Assembly: GCF_030253575.1 (NCBI RefSeq)
Contig: NC_080562.1
Location: 29,529,852-29,593,851, forward strand
Reading direction: 5' to 3'
Length of the DNA stretch: 64,000 bases
From: Rhododendron vialii
Taxonomy: Eukaryota > Streptophyta > Magnoliopsida > Ericales > Ericaceae
Each line of letters starts with the position of its first letter. The first letter of the stretch is position 1. The position numbers and the translations under genes are program-made. Shown here in pieces: positions 11,880 to 21,973 of the stretch. The notes under the pieces were generated by a model. The model saw only the letters and a program-made list of their open reading frames with translations. It was not told the origin of the DNA and searched no databases.

Positions 11880-12487
11880 TTCTCCTAAAACCGCTCTACA
11901 TCAGATTAGCCACTAAGGATAGGTTGGAAAACTGTGGAATACAAGTTGATATGACTTGGAGTTTATGTGATGCTCAGATTGAGACCCATGAGCACTTATT
12001 TTTTTCCCGCCCTTTCTCTCTGTAGGTTTGGACCTATTTTCAATGGTTGAATAATATTGGTAGGGATGATCTTGGTTTTGCTGATGAACTCGCTTGGGCG
12101 TGCTCTCATTTAACTGCATTTTCCTTGGACCATACTATTTTCCGCCTCTCTCTTGTTGCCTCTCTTTGTTGGATTTGGAGGGAAAGAAACTCTCGTGTCT
12201 TTCAACGTCAGTCTTTCAGCGTCAGAGTAGGACTGCTCAAGGTTTGATTACCTTAATAGAAGAAGAGGTCGGGGCTTGTTTAGCTTCTTGGAGGAGAGTT
12301 GAGCGGAATGATGCCAACAGATTGCTTGCTATGAAGTGGAGGGTTTCTACTAGAATTTTTGCTACTTAGTCTTGTTTGCTGTTTGCTCTTGTATAGAGAT
12401 GAGTAGTCAATGTATATGGTTTTTCTACCGGTTTAGGCCCTATGTCTGGTTTGTTTGTGCTTAATAGAAACTGCAGTTTACCCAAAA
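11880..12487 (+). mobile_element. LINE zf-RVT and 3' end, second part of the split copy
   Basis: Translation gives RLATKDRLENCGIQVDMTWS followed by LCDAQIETHEHLFFSRPF. This is the zf-RVT zinc-binding domain of plant L1-type LINE ORF2, followed by WRERNSRVFQRQSF and a 3' UTR. It completes the LINE that begins at 4160. The element ends near 12487, where the common F-box 3' module begins. Confidence 0.8.
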
Positions 12488-12720
12488 TGTAGAAAAAACT
12501 CCATAGTTGTATGCCCTACACTCCAACTAAGATCTTGCATTGTGATTCTCTATGATTTTGCTTGTTACAAACTATTGATATTGAACTTGGGCTGTCAGCG
12601 TAGAGGCTACGTGGTCTCTCTATTTGAGTTGTATTCTCTGTGTGGCCTTCCGAGGAGGATGCAGGTCCCTGTAGTTTCCTGTATGTCTCAATGTTATAGG
12701 GTATGATGTATCGGTGGCTT
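12488..12720 (+). repeat. Shared F-box 3' module, copy A's displaced flank
   Basis: AAACTCCATAGTTGTATGCC, AAGATCTTGCATTGTGATTC and CTTGGGCTGTCAGCGTAGAG recur, with small changes, at about 16475, 21327, 24290 and 45038, each time downstream of an F-box copy. The module should originally have followed copy A directly. It is now 8.3 kb away because of the LINE/hAT nest. Confidence 0.8.
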
Positions 12721-14280
12721 AGGTTGATTTATTTTATTTTTCTATCTGACAATTCCTATTCTTCAATGTCTACGTGAAATCTCCTAGTTCCTGTTGGCCA
12801 GGGGAAATCCCCATGAGGCTTTCACCAATGAGGATTTACCAGAAATCTTATTGCTAGTTCTCTCTTGTCTCCCATCCATAGTTCAATGCAGCTTTTGATC
12901 AGATTTTGAAGGACTTGGATTGAAGCTGACCCTAAGTTGGAAAGGAGTATCCAATACAAATCATTGTATCATCTATGTCCTCTGAATTACAAGATACCTA
13001 CGAGGTGTCTTAAGTTAAAACTGTTGAAAGCATGCTAGAATTACGTAGTAATTGTCAAACACTTGAGAAGAATGAGGGCAATGACAAGAGGAGAAAAAGA
13101 ATCTCTCTGGTTGTAAAAGGCTATAATTTAAAAGTAGCTCGGAGAAGGCATTGGCTGTGAAGAGGATTGTTCATAGCAAATTTGATGGGTCTGACTTATC
13201 GGAAATTTTTTTTGACGGGTCTAATGGTGGGTTTGGGTTTTTCATATTAGTCTGGGGGGGGGGGGGGTGTGGGGTGTTGTGTGTTTTGTGGGGGATGAGC
13301 TACAGTAATGGGTAAGAGAGGAGTTAGAGGGCCCAGTAGCGATGGCTGTCGGCTGAGGGAAGAGGGGATGGAAAAAGAGAGAGAAAGTTATCAGGTGTTT
13401 TTGGTATGAAGAAGATATTTTATTCTTGACCGTTGGATGCAATGGTCTCTACGTGTCACATTATCAATAAGATTGGAGGATCCTCCAATTTTAATTAGGA
13501 GGATTGGAGAGGAGTCGGACTCCAATTATCAGTTGGATTCCATTTATCAATCATAATATTCAGTTAACGATAGTTATAATCGGCAAAATACCATACCATA
13601 ACTAAACGTCGTTAGCGAATATATTTTTAGAATGATCGATCATAACTGTTAGAATATCAAATCATACAATATTCAGCATTATCACCAAAATTAGATAACG
13701 ACAACTGCGTAATAGAAAAAATTTAATATATCCAGATACAAGAATGAAGTTGATCGCTTATCATTAGACCCTTAGTCAGACAAAAAAAATCTTTTTACTA
13801 TTGAATTCTGGTGCCGATAAAAGGGCTTTCTAAACCCTATCGAGCCAAAAAAGTTACGTGGATTATTTAATCAACAAGTATAACAAAATCAATAGTTTTG
13901 ATCGTCATTATGGTGTCGCGGTTGCAAGTTAACCGTACATTCAATTACAACAGAGAAATTGATTTTATATCAAGTACATTGAATGCACAATTCTAAATGT
14001 TCTTTTGGTACAACACATTGTGGTAAGAAAATGCCAATTTTTTGTGTTGTCATAACAATTATGGTTATGTTATATAATTTGCAGTATTTTACAAATGAGG
14101 GAGAGGGAGAGAGAGTCAAGGAAGATAGAATAACCTATTACCTTCTAAGCCATTTTTTCATATTATTAATTGATTTAATAAATGAGTGGTCCGGATTATT
14201 CACTTTTAAATCCAAGGGTTTAAAATTATGGTGCGTATGGTACACCCCCTAATAAGGGGTGTGTACCATAGGACTACCTA
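12721..14280. other. Intergenic DNA upstream of the decayed F-box copy
   Basis: About 12890-13170 repeats the 5' flank of copy A. A poly-G run lies at about 13254-13267, followed by AT-rich DNA without convincing reading frames. A short palindrome (CCCCCTAATAAGGGG) is at about 14244-14260. Confidence 0.5.
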
Positions 14281-14281
14281 A

Positions 14282-14493
14282 CAAAAGTTCTATTGATAGA
14301 AAAAACAATAGGTCTTTCTATGCAAATTATACTTTAAAAGATTATATGACCGAAATATCTATCAATTTCTGGTGAAGATAATTTTTACAAAAGTTCTATT
14401 GATAAAAAAAACAATAGGTCTTTCTATGCAAATTATACTTTAAAAGATTATATGACTGAAATATCTACCGATTTCTGGTGAAGATAATTTTTT
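14282..14493. repeat. Two-copy 106-bp tandem repeat
   Basis: The unit starting CAAAAGTTCTATTGATA at 14282 is repeated from 14388 with only a few differences, including TTCTATGCAAATTATACTTT and TTTCTGGTGAAGATAATTTT in both. It lies about 90 bp before the truncated F-box copy. Confidence 0.9.
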
Positions 14494-14577
14494 TAAATGG
14501 ACAATATTCTTAAGAAACCCTACGAAATTAACGTTTCTGCTGATACCACTGTGCACATAGTACATTTTTTATATCAT

Positions 14578-15668
14578 GGTTGTTATAGCCAATTCGATGC
14601 CCTGTTTGGAGGATTTAGCTATCTCCGAACTTACCAATGAATTCGAGGCGGGCGCGACGGATAGCGGGATCGAGGCGGTGTCGTCCAAATTAAAGGGTTT
14701 GATAAGTCGCTTTTAGGCTTTTAGCTGTACCCACGAATTGCATCTACCTGACACAAATTCTTATTCTTGACTGTTCGTTGGTTACTTCGTATGGAATTAC
14801 ATTTGTAATGCGCAATAGCGCCAATTTGAGTTCACTATTAGTTGATCAAATTCAATTTGGCGTATTTGGGGATTCAATTTGTTGTGCAAGAAATTTATCA
14901 GCTCTTGGTATATCTGTGATTCGGTCGTTCCGGATGAATTTATCCATTTGCTTGTTAAAGCTGGTATTCCTTGAAAGAGTTTCAGTCTTGCTCGGTCCCT
15001 ATACCCGGGCTTCACCTTCTCTGCAATTTCATCGTTTCTTAACAAATACCATTACCTGGAGCGTTTATGTTTAGCTGGAATAGATTCCCTCACTGATTAG
15101 ATAATTAGTGATTTATCTCAATGGCTCTCTACTCAAGATCTAACTGAGACAACCCTTTTCACGGTTGCAAAGAATTGTCTTTTACTAGAGGATATTAGTA
15201 TGGAGGGAACGATCTTGGAGGGCATGAAAAATTAATGAATCAAGTGTCTGAACTTGAACAAAATTTGGAATCTGAGCAATGAATGTCTTGCAAAACTTGC
15301 TTCGGTATGCCCCAGTTTAGAGGTGCTTGATGTTTCTTCTTGTAAAGATATTACAGCGACGGCATTGCTGATTTCTCGAAGCGCGACTGAAAGATTCGGA
15401 AGTTGTAGATCAATAAATGTTAAGAGGGATTAAGAACATTGGAAATGGTTTTGAACTCTCCCAATTGGTGGTTCTTGATGCAGCTAGATCAAGGATTAAT
15501 GATGATGGGTTGGCGAGTATAGGGATAGATGTCGTTGCCTCTTGAATTTGGACTTGGGCGGTTGCTTAGGAGTGACAACAATAGAGTTGAAAGAAATAGT
15601 GACAAATTGCTTAAGATTGAGAGATAATTTGAGTGGGTGTAGTGTAAGTACGGAAACGGTATAAATGG
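14578..15668 (+). pseudogene. F-box/LRR pseudogene, 5'-truncated and decayed
   Basis: Homology to the array starts at a point matching base 2119 of copy A (GGTTGTTATAGCC) and ends within the last repeat (GTACGGAAACGG), so the F-box and the C-terminus are missing. Recognisable pieces in shifting frames include VTSYGITFVMRNSANLSSLL, ICCARNLSALGI and CLAKLASVCPSLEVLDVSSC. Several deletions, frameshifts and stops make it non-functional. It is closest to copy A. An inverted-repeat element follows directly, and the 3' module reappears at 16475. Confidence 0.9.
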
Positions 15669-15714
15669 GTTGAAATTAAAAGATAAATATGAGTTAGGAT
15701 TGCCACCTCTACTC

Positions 15715-16360
15715 TTAACGCATAACCCTAAAACTTAACATCAACAATACCCCTGCAAAACAAAAGGACCCAAACAACTCACACCCACACCCCAACCAAC
15801 ACACTTAGACAACTCATTGTTTGGGCTTTATTTTACCTCCTTCACGGCAGGTGCCGCCTCCTTCTCAACAATAGACCGCATCGGCGCATCTTGAAGAGCG
15901 TTGGGCGTATATATATTGTTGGTTCTTGTTCATTTATTTTGCAGAAATATAATGCAGATTTTGAAGTGAAGGCTGGATTGACAGTGGCGGCGCTTGAAAG
16001 GCAATTTCAAGCTCAAAAATCATGTGTTTACGTAAATAATTTTCCTATCAATATGGACTTTGTTTGATAGATCTCATTGAGATCTTTTATACGATGAAAA
16101 AAAAATTAAAATTTTTTTTTATTTATGTTATTTTTGAGTTTGAAAATGTAAAATAAGTACTTATTTTTTAAAAAGGTATTCTGGAACGAAGCCTAATAAT
16201 GTCAGGCTCTAGTCCTCCAACTCACTGCCGAGAAGGATGTAAAATAATATATGCGCCCAAACCCTGAGTTGTCTGTGTGTGTAGGTTGGGGTGTGGGTGT
16301 GAATTGTTTGGGTCTATGTTTCGTTTTGCAGGGGTATTGTTGGTGTTAAGTTTTTAGGGC
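15715..16360. mobile_element. Inverted-repeat element after the F-box pseudogene
   Basis: The left arm (CCCTAAAACTTAACATCAAC, AATACCCCTGCAAAAC, CCCACACCCCAACCAACACA) is matched in reverse complement by the right arm at about 16255-16355 (GGTTGGGGTGTGGGTGTGAA, GGGGTATTGTTGGTGTTAAG). The arms are about 100 bp and the whole is about 640 bp. There is no transposase frame. A target duplication was not clear, so the superfamily is open. Confidence 0.65.
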
Positions 16361-17323
16361 TGTGTTAAGGTACTGAATAGAGTTGTTTTTCTATTTTTCT
16401 TGTGGAATTTTCAATTTGCATCCTAATATGTTCCTCATGCTTGATTTTAAAAAATCTGGCACACACGCTCAGAAGCTCCATAGTGCTCTATGCCGTACCC
16501 TCCAACTAAGATCTAAAATTCTATTTTTAGATAGCTAAACAAAACAATCTTTATTAAAGTATATTTGATAGATTAGAGACATGTCATTTTTTATCAATAC
16601 TTGCGCTATAAGATGAATAGTTACGAAATGAATTCGAACAAGTACAAAAGTCTGTGTAAAAGTTATCCAGAGTAAAATCTTAATTTTTGTTGTTTGTGCA
16701 GTGGTGTGCGCAGTATCGTGTTGCACACTTCTGCATCCGACGGCTTAAATTTCATCTCGACAATGAACGGGTCTCGATTGTTGACTACCGAAATAAGATC
16801 CGAGCCGTCGGATCTGCAAAACACCAACTCGAAGTCCATTTGCCTAATAGTTATAGGATTGTTAACGACATGTAGTTGGATTAAAGTTGAAATTAATGGG
16901 GTAGTCGAATAAATTGGACTTTTCTTTAACACAATTTAAAGAATAATTTGGGGACGAGAGACAGATAGAGAGATAATTGACCACATAGATATTGTCACCC
17001 ATGTCGAGGGAGAAAAAAAAAAAATTTTCTCATCAAAAATCAATATTTTCCTATGAGAAATCCTCTAAAAAATAATCAAAAAATAAGTGGCTGTTAGCGA
17101 AAAAAATTCTGACGTTATAGCTTCTAAAAATCAGGTTAGAATCTATAGATTTTGAGAACCTGGAAAAAGAAAGAAATTTTCAAAATTCCAAAATTGAAGA
17201 TTTTGAGTAGCTTTTGAGATTTTGTAAAACAAATTCAATAAAAATGAATGAAATTCTCTAATCTCGAACAGAATTGTAGGGTAAGCTGAAATTAAAATCA
17301 AAATCGATATCCATAAGATGCCG

Positions 17324-17328
<5 letters not shown>
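16361..17328. other. Intergenic, with F-box 3' module remnant and a dispersed repeat
   Basis: A shortened F-box 3' module lies at 16470-16515 (GAAGCTCCATAGTGCTCTAT). At about 16695-16830 is a repeat (GCAGTGGTGTGCGCAGTATC, TCCGAGCCGTCGGATC) that is related, in the other orientation, to 19835-20010. No gene is seen. Confidence 0.5.
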
Positions 17329-17361
<33 letters not shown>

Positions 17362-17364
17362 AAA
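17329..17364 (+). promoter_or_regulatory. CT tract and TATA box of F-box copy B
   Basis: A pure CT microsatellite (about 17329-17357) runs directly into TATAAAA (17358-17364), about 50 bp upstream of the ATG at 17415. The spacing suits a transcription start near 17390 and a short leader. Confidence 0.6.
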
Positions 17365-17414
17365 CCAATTTGTATCTTTGGGAGTCTTCAGAGTCCTATA
17401 CATCAATAACAAAC

Positions 17415-19157
17415 ATGGCGGAGAGTTGGCAAGATCTTCCAGACGAGTGCTGGGAACTCATATTCAATCCATTACTTCTCCGCCACCCCTCTCATCTCGA
17501 ATCCCTATCCCTCTCCTGCAAGCGATTCCTCTCCATCACCAACACCCTCCGAACCCACTTCAATATCACCCATCCATCGCTCATCGGCCCCCTCTCCAAA
17601 CTCTTCAACCGATACCCACGCCTCAACTCTCTCGATATCATTAACTTCCGTCACGATGATCTCCACCGCATCATGGTCGACGTCGCAACAAATTCCAATT
17701 TAGACCTCCAAACCCTCGACCTATCGGGAGCCGAAGAACTTCCTTTGGAGGGTTTGAAGGTATTAGGATCTCGTATGAAGAATGTGAAGGTTTTGTGTTG
17801 CTTCACTCTTCTCACTTTACGCGACCATGACTTAGATGTTATAGCCGATTCGATGCCCTGTTTGGAGGATCTAGATATCTCCTATCCTCTGGATGAAGGG
17901 AATGTGACCGATCGTGGAATCGAGGTGGTGTCGTGCAAATTAAAGGGGTTGAGAAGAATCGACATATCTGGTAACGAAAAACTCACCGATAAGTCACTTT
18001 TAGCTCTTTCCACGAACTGTGTCTACTTGACAGATCTTGTAGTCGGCTGTTCGTTGGTTACTTCGCACGGTATTGAATTTGTTCTGCGCAATAGTACCAA
18101 TTTGAGTTTCTTGTCGGTCAGCGAAATCGATTTCGGTCGACTTCGACTAGATGATTATTCAATTCGTTGTGCAAGAAACTTATCAAATCTCGCAATCAAC
18201 TATTCGGTAGTTCCCGATGAATATCTCCATTTTCTTGCAAAAATGACTGGTATTCCTTTAAAGGGTTTCGCTCTTTCTCAACCCATGAGCCCATGCTTCA
18301 CCTTCTCTGGAATTTCTTCGCTTTTAAACAAACACCGGTCCCTGGAGTGGTTATCTTTAGATGGAATAGATTTTCTCACTGATGAGAAAATGAGTGATTT
18401 ATCTCAATATCTCTCCGCTTTAGTCACAATTAGCCTCAATCGTTGCGGTAATCTAACTGAGTTAACCTTTTTCAAGCTTGCAAAGAATTGTCCTTTCCTA
18501 GAGGAGATTGGTATGGAGGAAACTAATCTAGGAGGAGGAGGAAACAAGGCGACCGATATTGTGAGAAACCCACAAATCAAGTCTGTAAACTTGGAAAATA
18601 ATCCGAATCTGAGCGATGAATGTCTTGCAAAACTTGCTTCGGTATGCCCCAGTTTAGAGTTGCTTGATGTGTCTTCTTGCAAAGGTATTACAGAGAAAGG
18701 CATTGCTGATTTTTTTAAGAGCGGCTCCAAGATTAAGAAGTTGTGGATCAATGAATGTGAGGGGATTATGAACATTGGACATGGTTTTGAACTCCCCGAA
18801 TTGGAGGTTCTTGGAGCAGCTAGATCTGGGATTAATGATCACGGGTTGGTGGTTATTGGGAATAGATGTGGCAAGCTCCTGAAATTGAACTTGGGCGGTT
18901 GCTTGGGAGTGACAGTGGTAGGGTTGAAAGGAATATTGACAAATTGCAAGAGATTGAGAAGGTTAAATTTGACTGGGTGTCTTAATGTGAGTATGTTGAC
19001 GGTAAATTGGATGGTGTTTTCAAGGCCGTCATTGAGGAAAATTATCCAGCCACATTCTTATTTGCCTTCTCTGAGGAAGCTCTTCTTGTGCATGGATGTC
19101 TTGTTTCGTCAGCCATGGAGTTGTAATTTTGGATGGTGTTTCCAAAGCCGTCGTTGA
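17415..19157 (+). CDS. F-box/LRR protein, copy B
   Basis: The protein is 580 residues in one exon. An F-box lies at about residues 6-49 (DLPDECWELIFNPL, LSCKRFLSITNTLR). About 15 irregular leucine-rich repeats of the cysteine-containing class follow (for example CPSLELLDVSSCKGITEKGI and CGKLLKLNLGGCLGVTVVGL). A glycine-rich break (LGGGGNKATD) lies near residue 377. Members of this class bind SKP1 through the F-box and a substrate through the repeats, in the cytosol or nucleus. The ATG at 17415 is preferred over an in-frame ATG at 17370 because it aligns with the other copies and follows the TATA box at normal distance. It lacks the 11-residue segment seen in C and D (ELQGRSLGEVG). Its last 27 or so residues are unlike the other copies because of a small deletion and frameshift; see the duplicated tail at 19013. 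Function is inferred from family only. Confidence 0.88.
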   Translation: MAESWQDLPDECWELIFNPLLLRHPSHLESLSLSCKRFLSITNTLRTHFNITHPSLIGPLSKLFNRYPRLNSLDIINFRHDDLHRIMVDVATNSNLDLQTLDLSGAEELPLEGLKVLGSRMKNVKVLCCFTLLTLRDHDLDVIADSMPCLEDLDISYPLDEGNVTDRGIEVVSCKLKGLRRIDISGNEKLTDKSLLALSTNCVYLTDLVVGCSLVTSHGIEFVLRNSTNLSFLSVSEIDFGRLRLDDYSIRCARNLSNLAINYSVVPDEYLHFLAKMTGIPLKGFALSQPMSPCFTFSGISSLLNKHRSLEWLSLDGIDFLTDEKMSDLSQYLSALVTISLNRCGNLTELTFFKLAKNCPFLEEIGMEETNLGGGGNKATDIVRNPQIKSVNLENNPNLSDECLAKLASVCPSLELLDVSSCKGITEKGIADFFKSGSKIKKLWINECEGIMNIGHGFELPELEVLGAARSGINDHGLVVIGNRCGKLLKLNLGGCLGVTVVGLKGILTNCKRLRRLNLTGCLNVSMLTVNWMVFSRPSLRKIIQPHSYLPSLRKLFLCMDVLFRQPWSCNFGWCFQSRR

Positions 19158-19255
19158 GGAAAATTATCCTGTCACATTCTTATTTGCCTTCTCAGAGGAA
19201 GGTTTTCTTGTGCATGGATGTCTTGTTTTGTCAGCTATGGAGTTGTAATTCTTAA
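19013..19255 (+). repeat. 122-bp tandem duplication of the 3' end of copy B
   Basis: The segment with GAGGAAAATTATCCAGCCAC, TTGCCTTCTCTGAGGAAG and TGCATGGATGTCTTGTTT is repeated 122 bp downstream with about a dozen changes. The reading frame runs through the first copy in a shifted frame and stops early in the second, at 19157. Confidence 0.9.
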
Positions 19256-21546
19256 CTTTGATAAGCCAAAGCAAAGGAACAGGTTGGAATGATTCTTTCT
19301 TGAAGAGGTGCAATATGGGTTTTAAATTACGAAGACTTTATTTTAGTAATAACGACCTAGTTTAGGAAACTTGAATCTTGTGCCGCTTGTTTTGGCATGT
19401 TTCTTAACTTTTAATGGTCTTTAATTTCCATGAGTAGGTTAAGTCAAATATTTTATTTTTATTTCTTCCTTTCTGGGTTTGCTTTATCGTTTTCCTTGAT
19501 TTGCAGATTCAATTATTTTTTATTGAGTTTGAGTTTCAGCCTATAAATTTAATAAGGATGTAGCCAACGGCATAGGAATTCAATCATCAATAATCATTTA
19601 GAATTTCTCTTTTTTCCTTGTGGATTATAGGTGTCTTACGGATTCGAACATTCTTTCTTCTGCTAGAACTCTATCTAGTTCGTGAGATGATTCCACTGCG
19701 TTAGATTTCATAATCTCCCATCACAACGATGCGAAGGCTGTTGGAAATATGGTGGTGGATGTATGAGAGCTGAGCTGGGCTCTTGAAGGTGTTTGAGGGG
19801 TAGTAAAGCGAGGAACAGAAATTGACATAGGTGAGATGCACAGAATCGTGCTGCGCAACTTTGAGCCGTTGGATCGTGCTCTCGACGGCTCGGATTTCAT
19901 TTCGGCATTCAACGATCAAGAGCCGTTTATTACCGAGTTGAGATCTGAGCCGTCAGATGCACGATCTGACGGCTCGGAGGTGCACAACATGGTGCTACAC
20001 ACACCACTGCATAGCACCATCCCCATTGACAATTAATATGGCGTGAATTTGTGGTTTGAACACCTATTTACGAGGGTACAACAATAATTCACAGGGGGGG
20101 GTGTGTTTTATGATTAAACACAAATTCAGAGATGGTGTAACTATCAAATTTTTTTTTTTCACGGGGTGCAACCAAGGACGGAACCAGAATTTTACTCTAG
20201 CAGTGGCGAAATGTATACTAAAAACATCTAGAGGTGGCGAGACTATATAAATTGTACATAAATTTTTTTTTTACATATAATAATTGTATTTTCTAAAATT
20301 CTTGTCGTGGCGGTCGTCGCCACTAGACCCCCTGATCCCATCCTTGGGTGTAACTATCATTTACAGGGCGTGAATTGAGCATAATTTAGAAGAATATGAG
20401 TAAGATTGCTAATTAGAAATATTTGACAACTTAGTCACAGAAAATTGAAGCAATTGGTTTGTTTTGATAATTTGTGTAACTTTCTTAATAGTTACCCTAT
20501 ATTTATAATTTTTTGCACAAACTTGTTTTTTACTATTCTATGATGTATTTGGTCTTTGAGAAAGAGATATATATCAGTTGATGTGTTGACAAACTTCGAT
20601 GAGCCAATTAATGTGGAAGAAGATTTAATTTATTTCATTAGGAAAAAATAATTAATTAGCAAGTTTAGTTTCGGGACCATGCATGCATGTGATTGACACA
20701 TGCACTTGTTAAAGCCCAACCATGAGGAAAGTATGAAAAAGGATGGGGAGATGTATCGGCTAGCTCGAACGTGAATTTCATTTGATCGATGTGCTAAAAC
20801 CAAACGATTAACCATGAAGAAGGTTGTGTCTTGTATTGTATGCTGGAAGAATAATTCAATGGGGTTCAAAAGCTGGAAAAGAGCTTGTTGATGGATAATG
20901 AGAACGAAGTGAGGCTACTTAAGTATTTGGCAGCAAAAGGCAGGGTTTGAAACAGCAGAATGTGCATAAAAGGAAGGAAGGATTAAGAGAATGATTAAGA
21001 GGGGTGAAGTCTTACCCTTCTGATGTAAATAAAATGTCCGTCGTACTTTTCTAGTATATATATACTATCGCTTGCGATATTTTCCTGCAAGTTTTTTGAT
21101 GTTATTGCGTGCCCTCTACAAGAGAATGCAATGTTTTTATTCGGAACTTCTTATCTACTTGTGCTGATACTTATATATGATGCCATGTTAAGTTTCGTGT
21201 GAAGCAATTAATTTTTGTTGTGTATTTTTAGCAAAATGAAATGCCTAAAAATAAGACGCGGAATTGACTTTTTACTGTGTTAAAATAATTACGGTGAGAA
21301 CGGAAAAATAAAGAAGGAATAAACAAGCTAGAAAAAGTCTCCATAATAGTGTTGTATGCCCTGTGCTCCAACAAAGATCTTGCATTGTTAGTTTGTACTA
21401 AAATTTTGCTAGTTGTAACTATTGATGTTGGGCTTAGGTCGTAAGTGTTTGGGCTCCTTGTTTTTCTCTATTTGAGACGTATTAATTGTGTGATAGATTC
21501 TTTTGAGGAGGTGTAGTGTCCGTCATAAATAAGTTTCTCCCTTGAA
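19256..21546. other. Intergenic between copies B and C, with repeats
   Basis: No gene is seen. About 19835-20010 holds a dispersed repeat with internal inverted parts (GACGGCTCGGA, TGACGGCTCGGA). About 20150-20345 looks like a short transposon remnant (CAACCAAGGACGGAACCAG at the left, CCCATCCTTGGGTGTAAC at the right). About 20630-21320 is copy B's 3' flank, similar to the flank of copy C, and the common 3' module starts at 21327. Confidence 0.5.
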
Positions 21547-21973
21547 GGTGCAATTTTACCAAAGTTAGGTGCATAATGGAGTCTGAGTTCTTTTAAAAAA
21601 AAAAAATCAAATACTCAAATTGAGTTAATGACAGATTTGAAATTGCAACCCACCCAAATAGCCTGATGGTTAAGGTGTGAAGTGTTTTCTCCTTTTTAAG
21701 ATATCAAGTTCGAATGTCGGAGACTTAGGAGTTTTCTCCCATTAAGATTTCAGATTTGAAATCTCTTACGTACTTTGCTCCAGTTTTAAGTGAATTCCCA
21801 CTAAAAGACAATGATTTTATGCGCCGAAGTTAATTAATGTGTGCTTAAGCCGGGCATAGACTTGTTTTAACTGGTAAAGCCTTTTCCTTTGAAGTTTGAA
21901 CTTCTATTGCCCCGTTTGGTTTTCTATTTGCCCAAATCTGTCCACATTGTCTCCTCCTTGTTCAGTATCAAAA
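21547..21973 (+). promoter_or_regulatory. 5' module of copy C with SINE-like segment
   Basis: The block from GGTGCAATTTTACC to the ATG is shared with copies E (27488) and D (35951). Inside it, about 21640-21870 resembles a tRNA-derived SINE: a box-A-like TAGCCTGATGGTTAAGG at 21659-21675 and a box-B-like AGTTCGAATGT at about 21707-21717. The SINE-like part ends about 100 bp before the ATG. No clear TATA box was identified. Confidence 0.5.

Noticed and set aside
13254..13268. G-quadruplex-like poly-G run
   Set aside because: A single run of G in repeat-rich intergenic DNA, without neighbouring gene or further G tracts that would support a function.
17370..17414. An upstream in-frame ATG for copy B
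   Set aside because: It lies almost at the TATA box, and the 15 extra residues have no match in the other copies.
21896..21973. An N-terminal extension of copy C (and 36263-36397 for D)
   Set aside because: The extension is leader sequence; similarity between copies there is at DNA level without protein-like constraint, and the F-box protein start is clear at MAMS.
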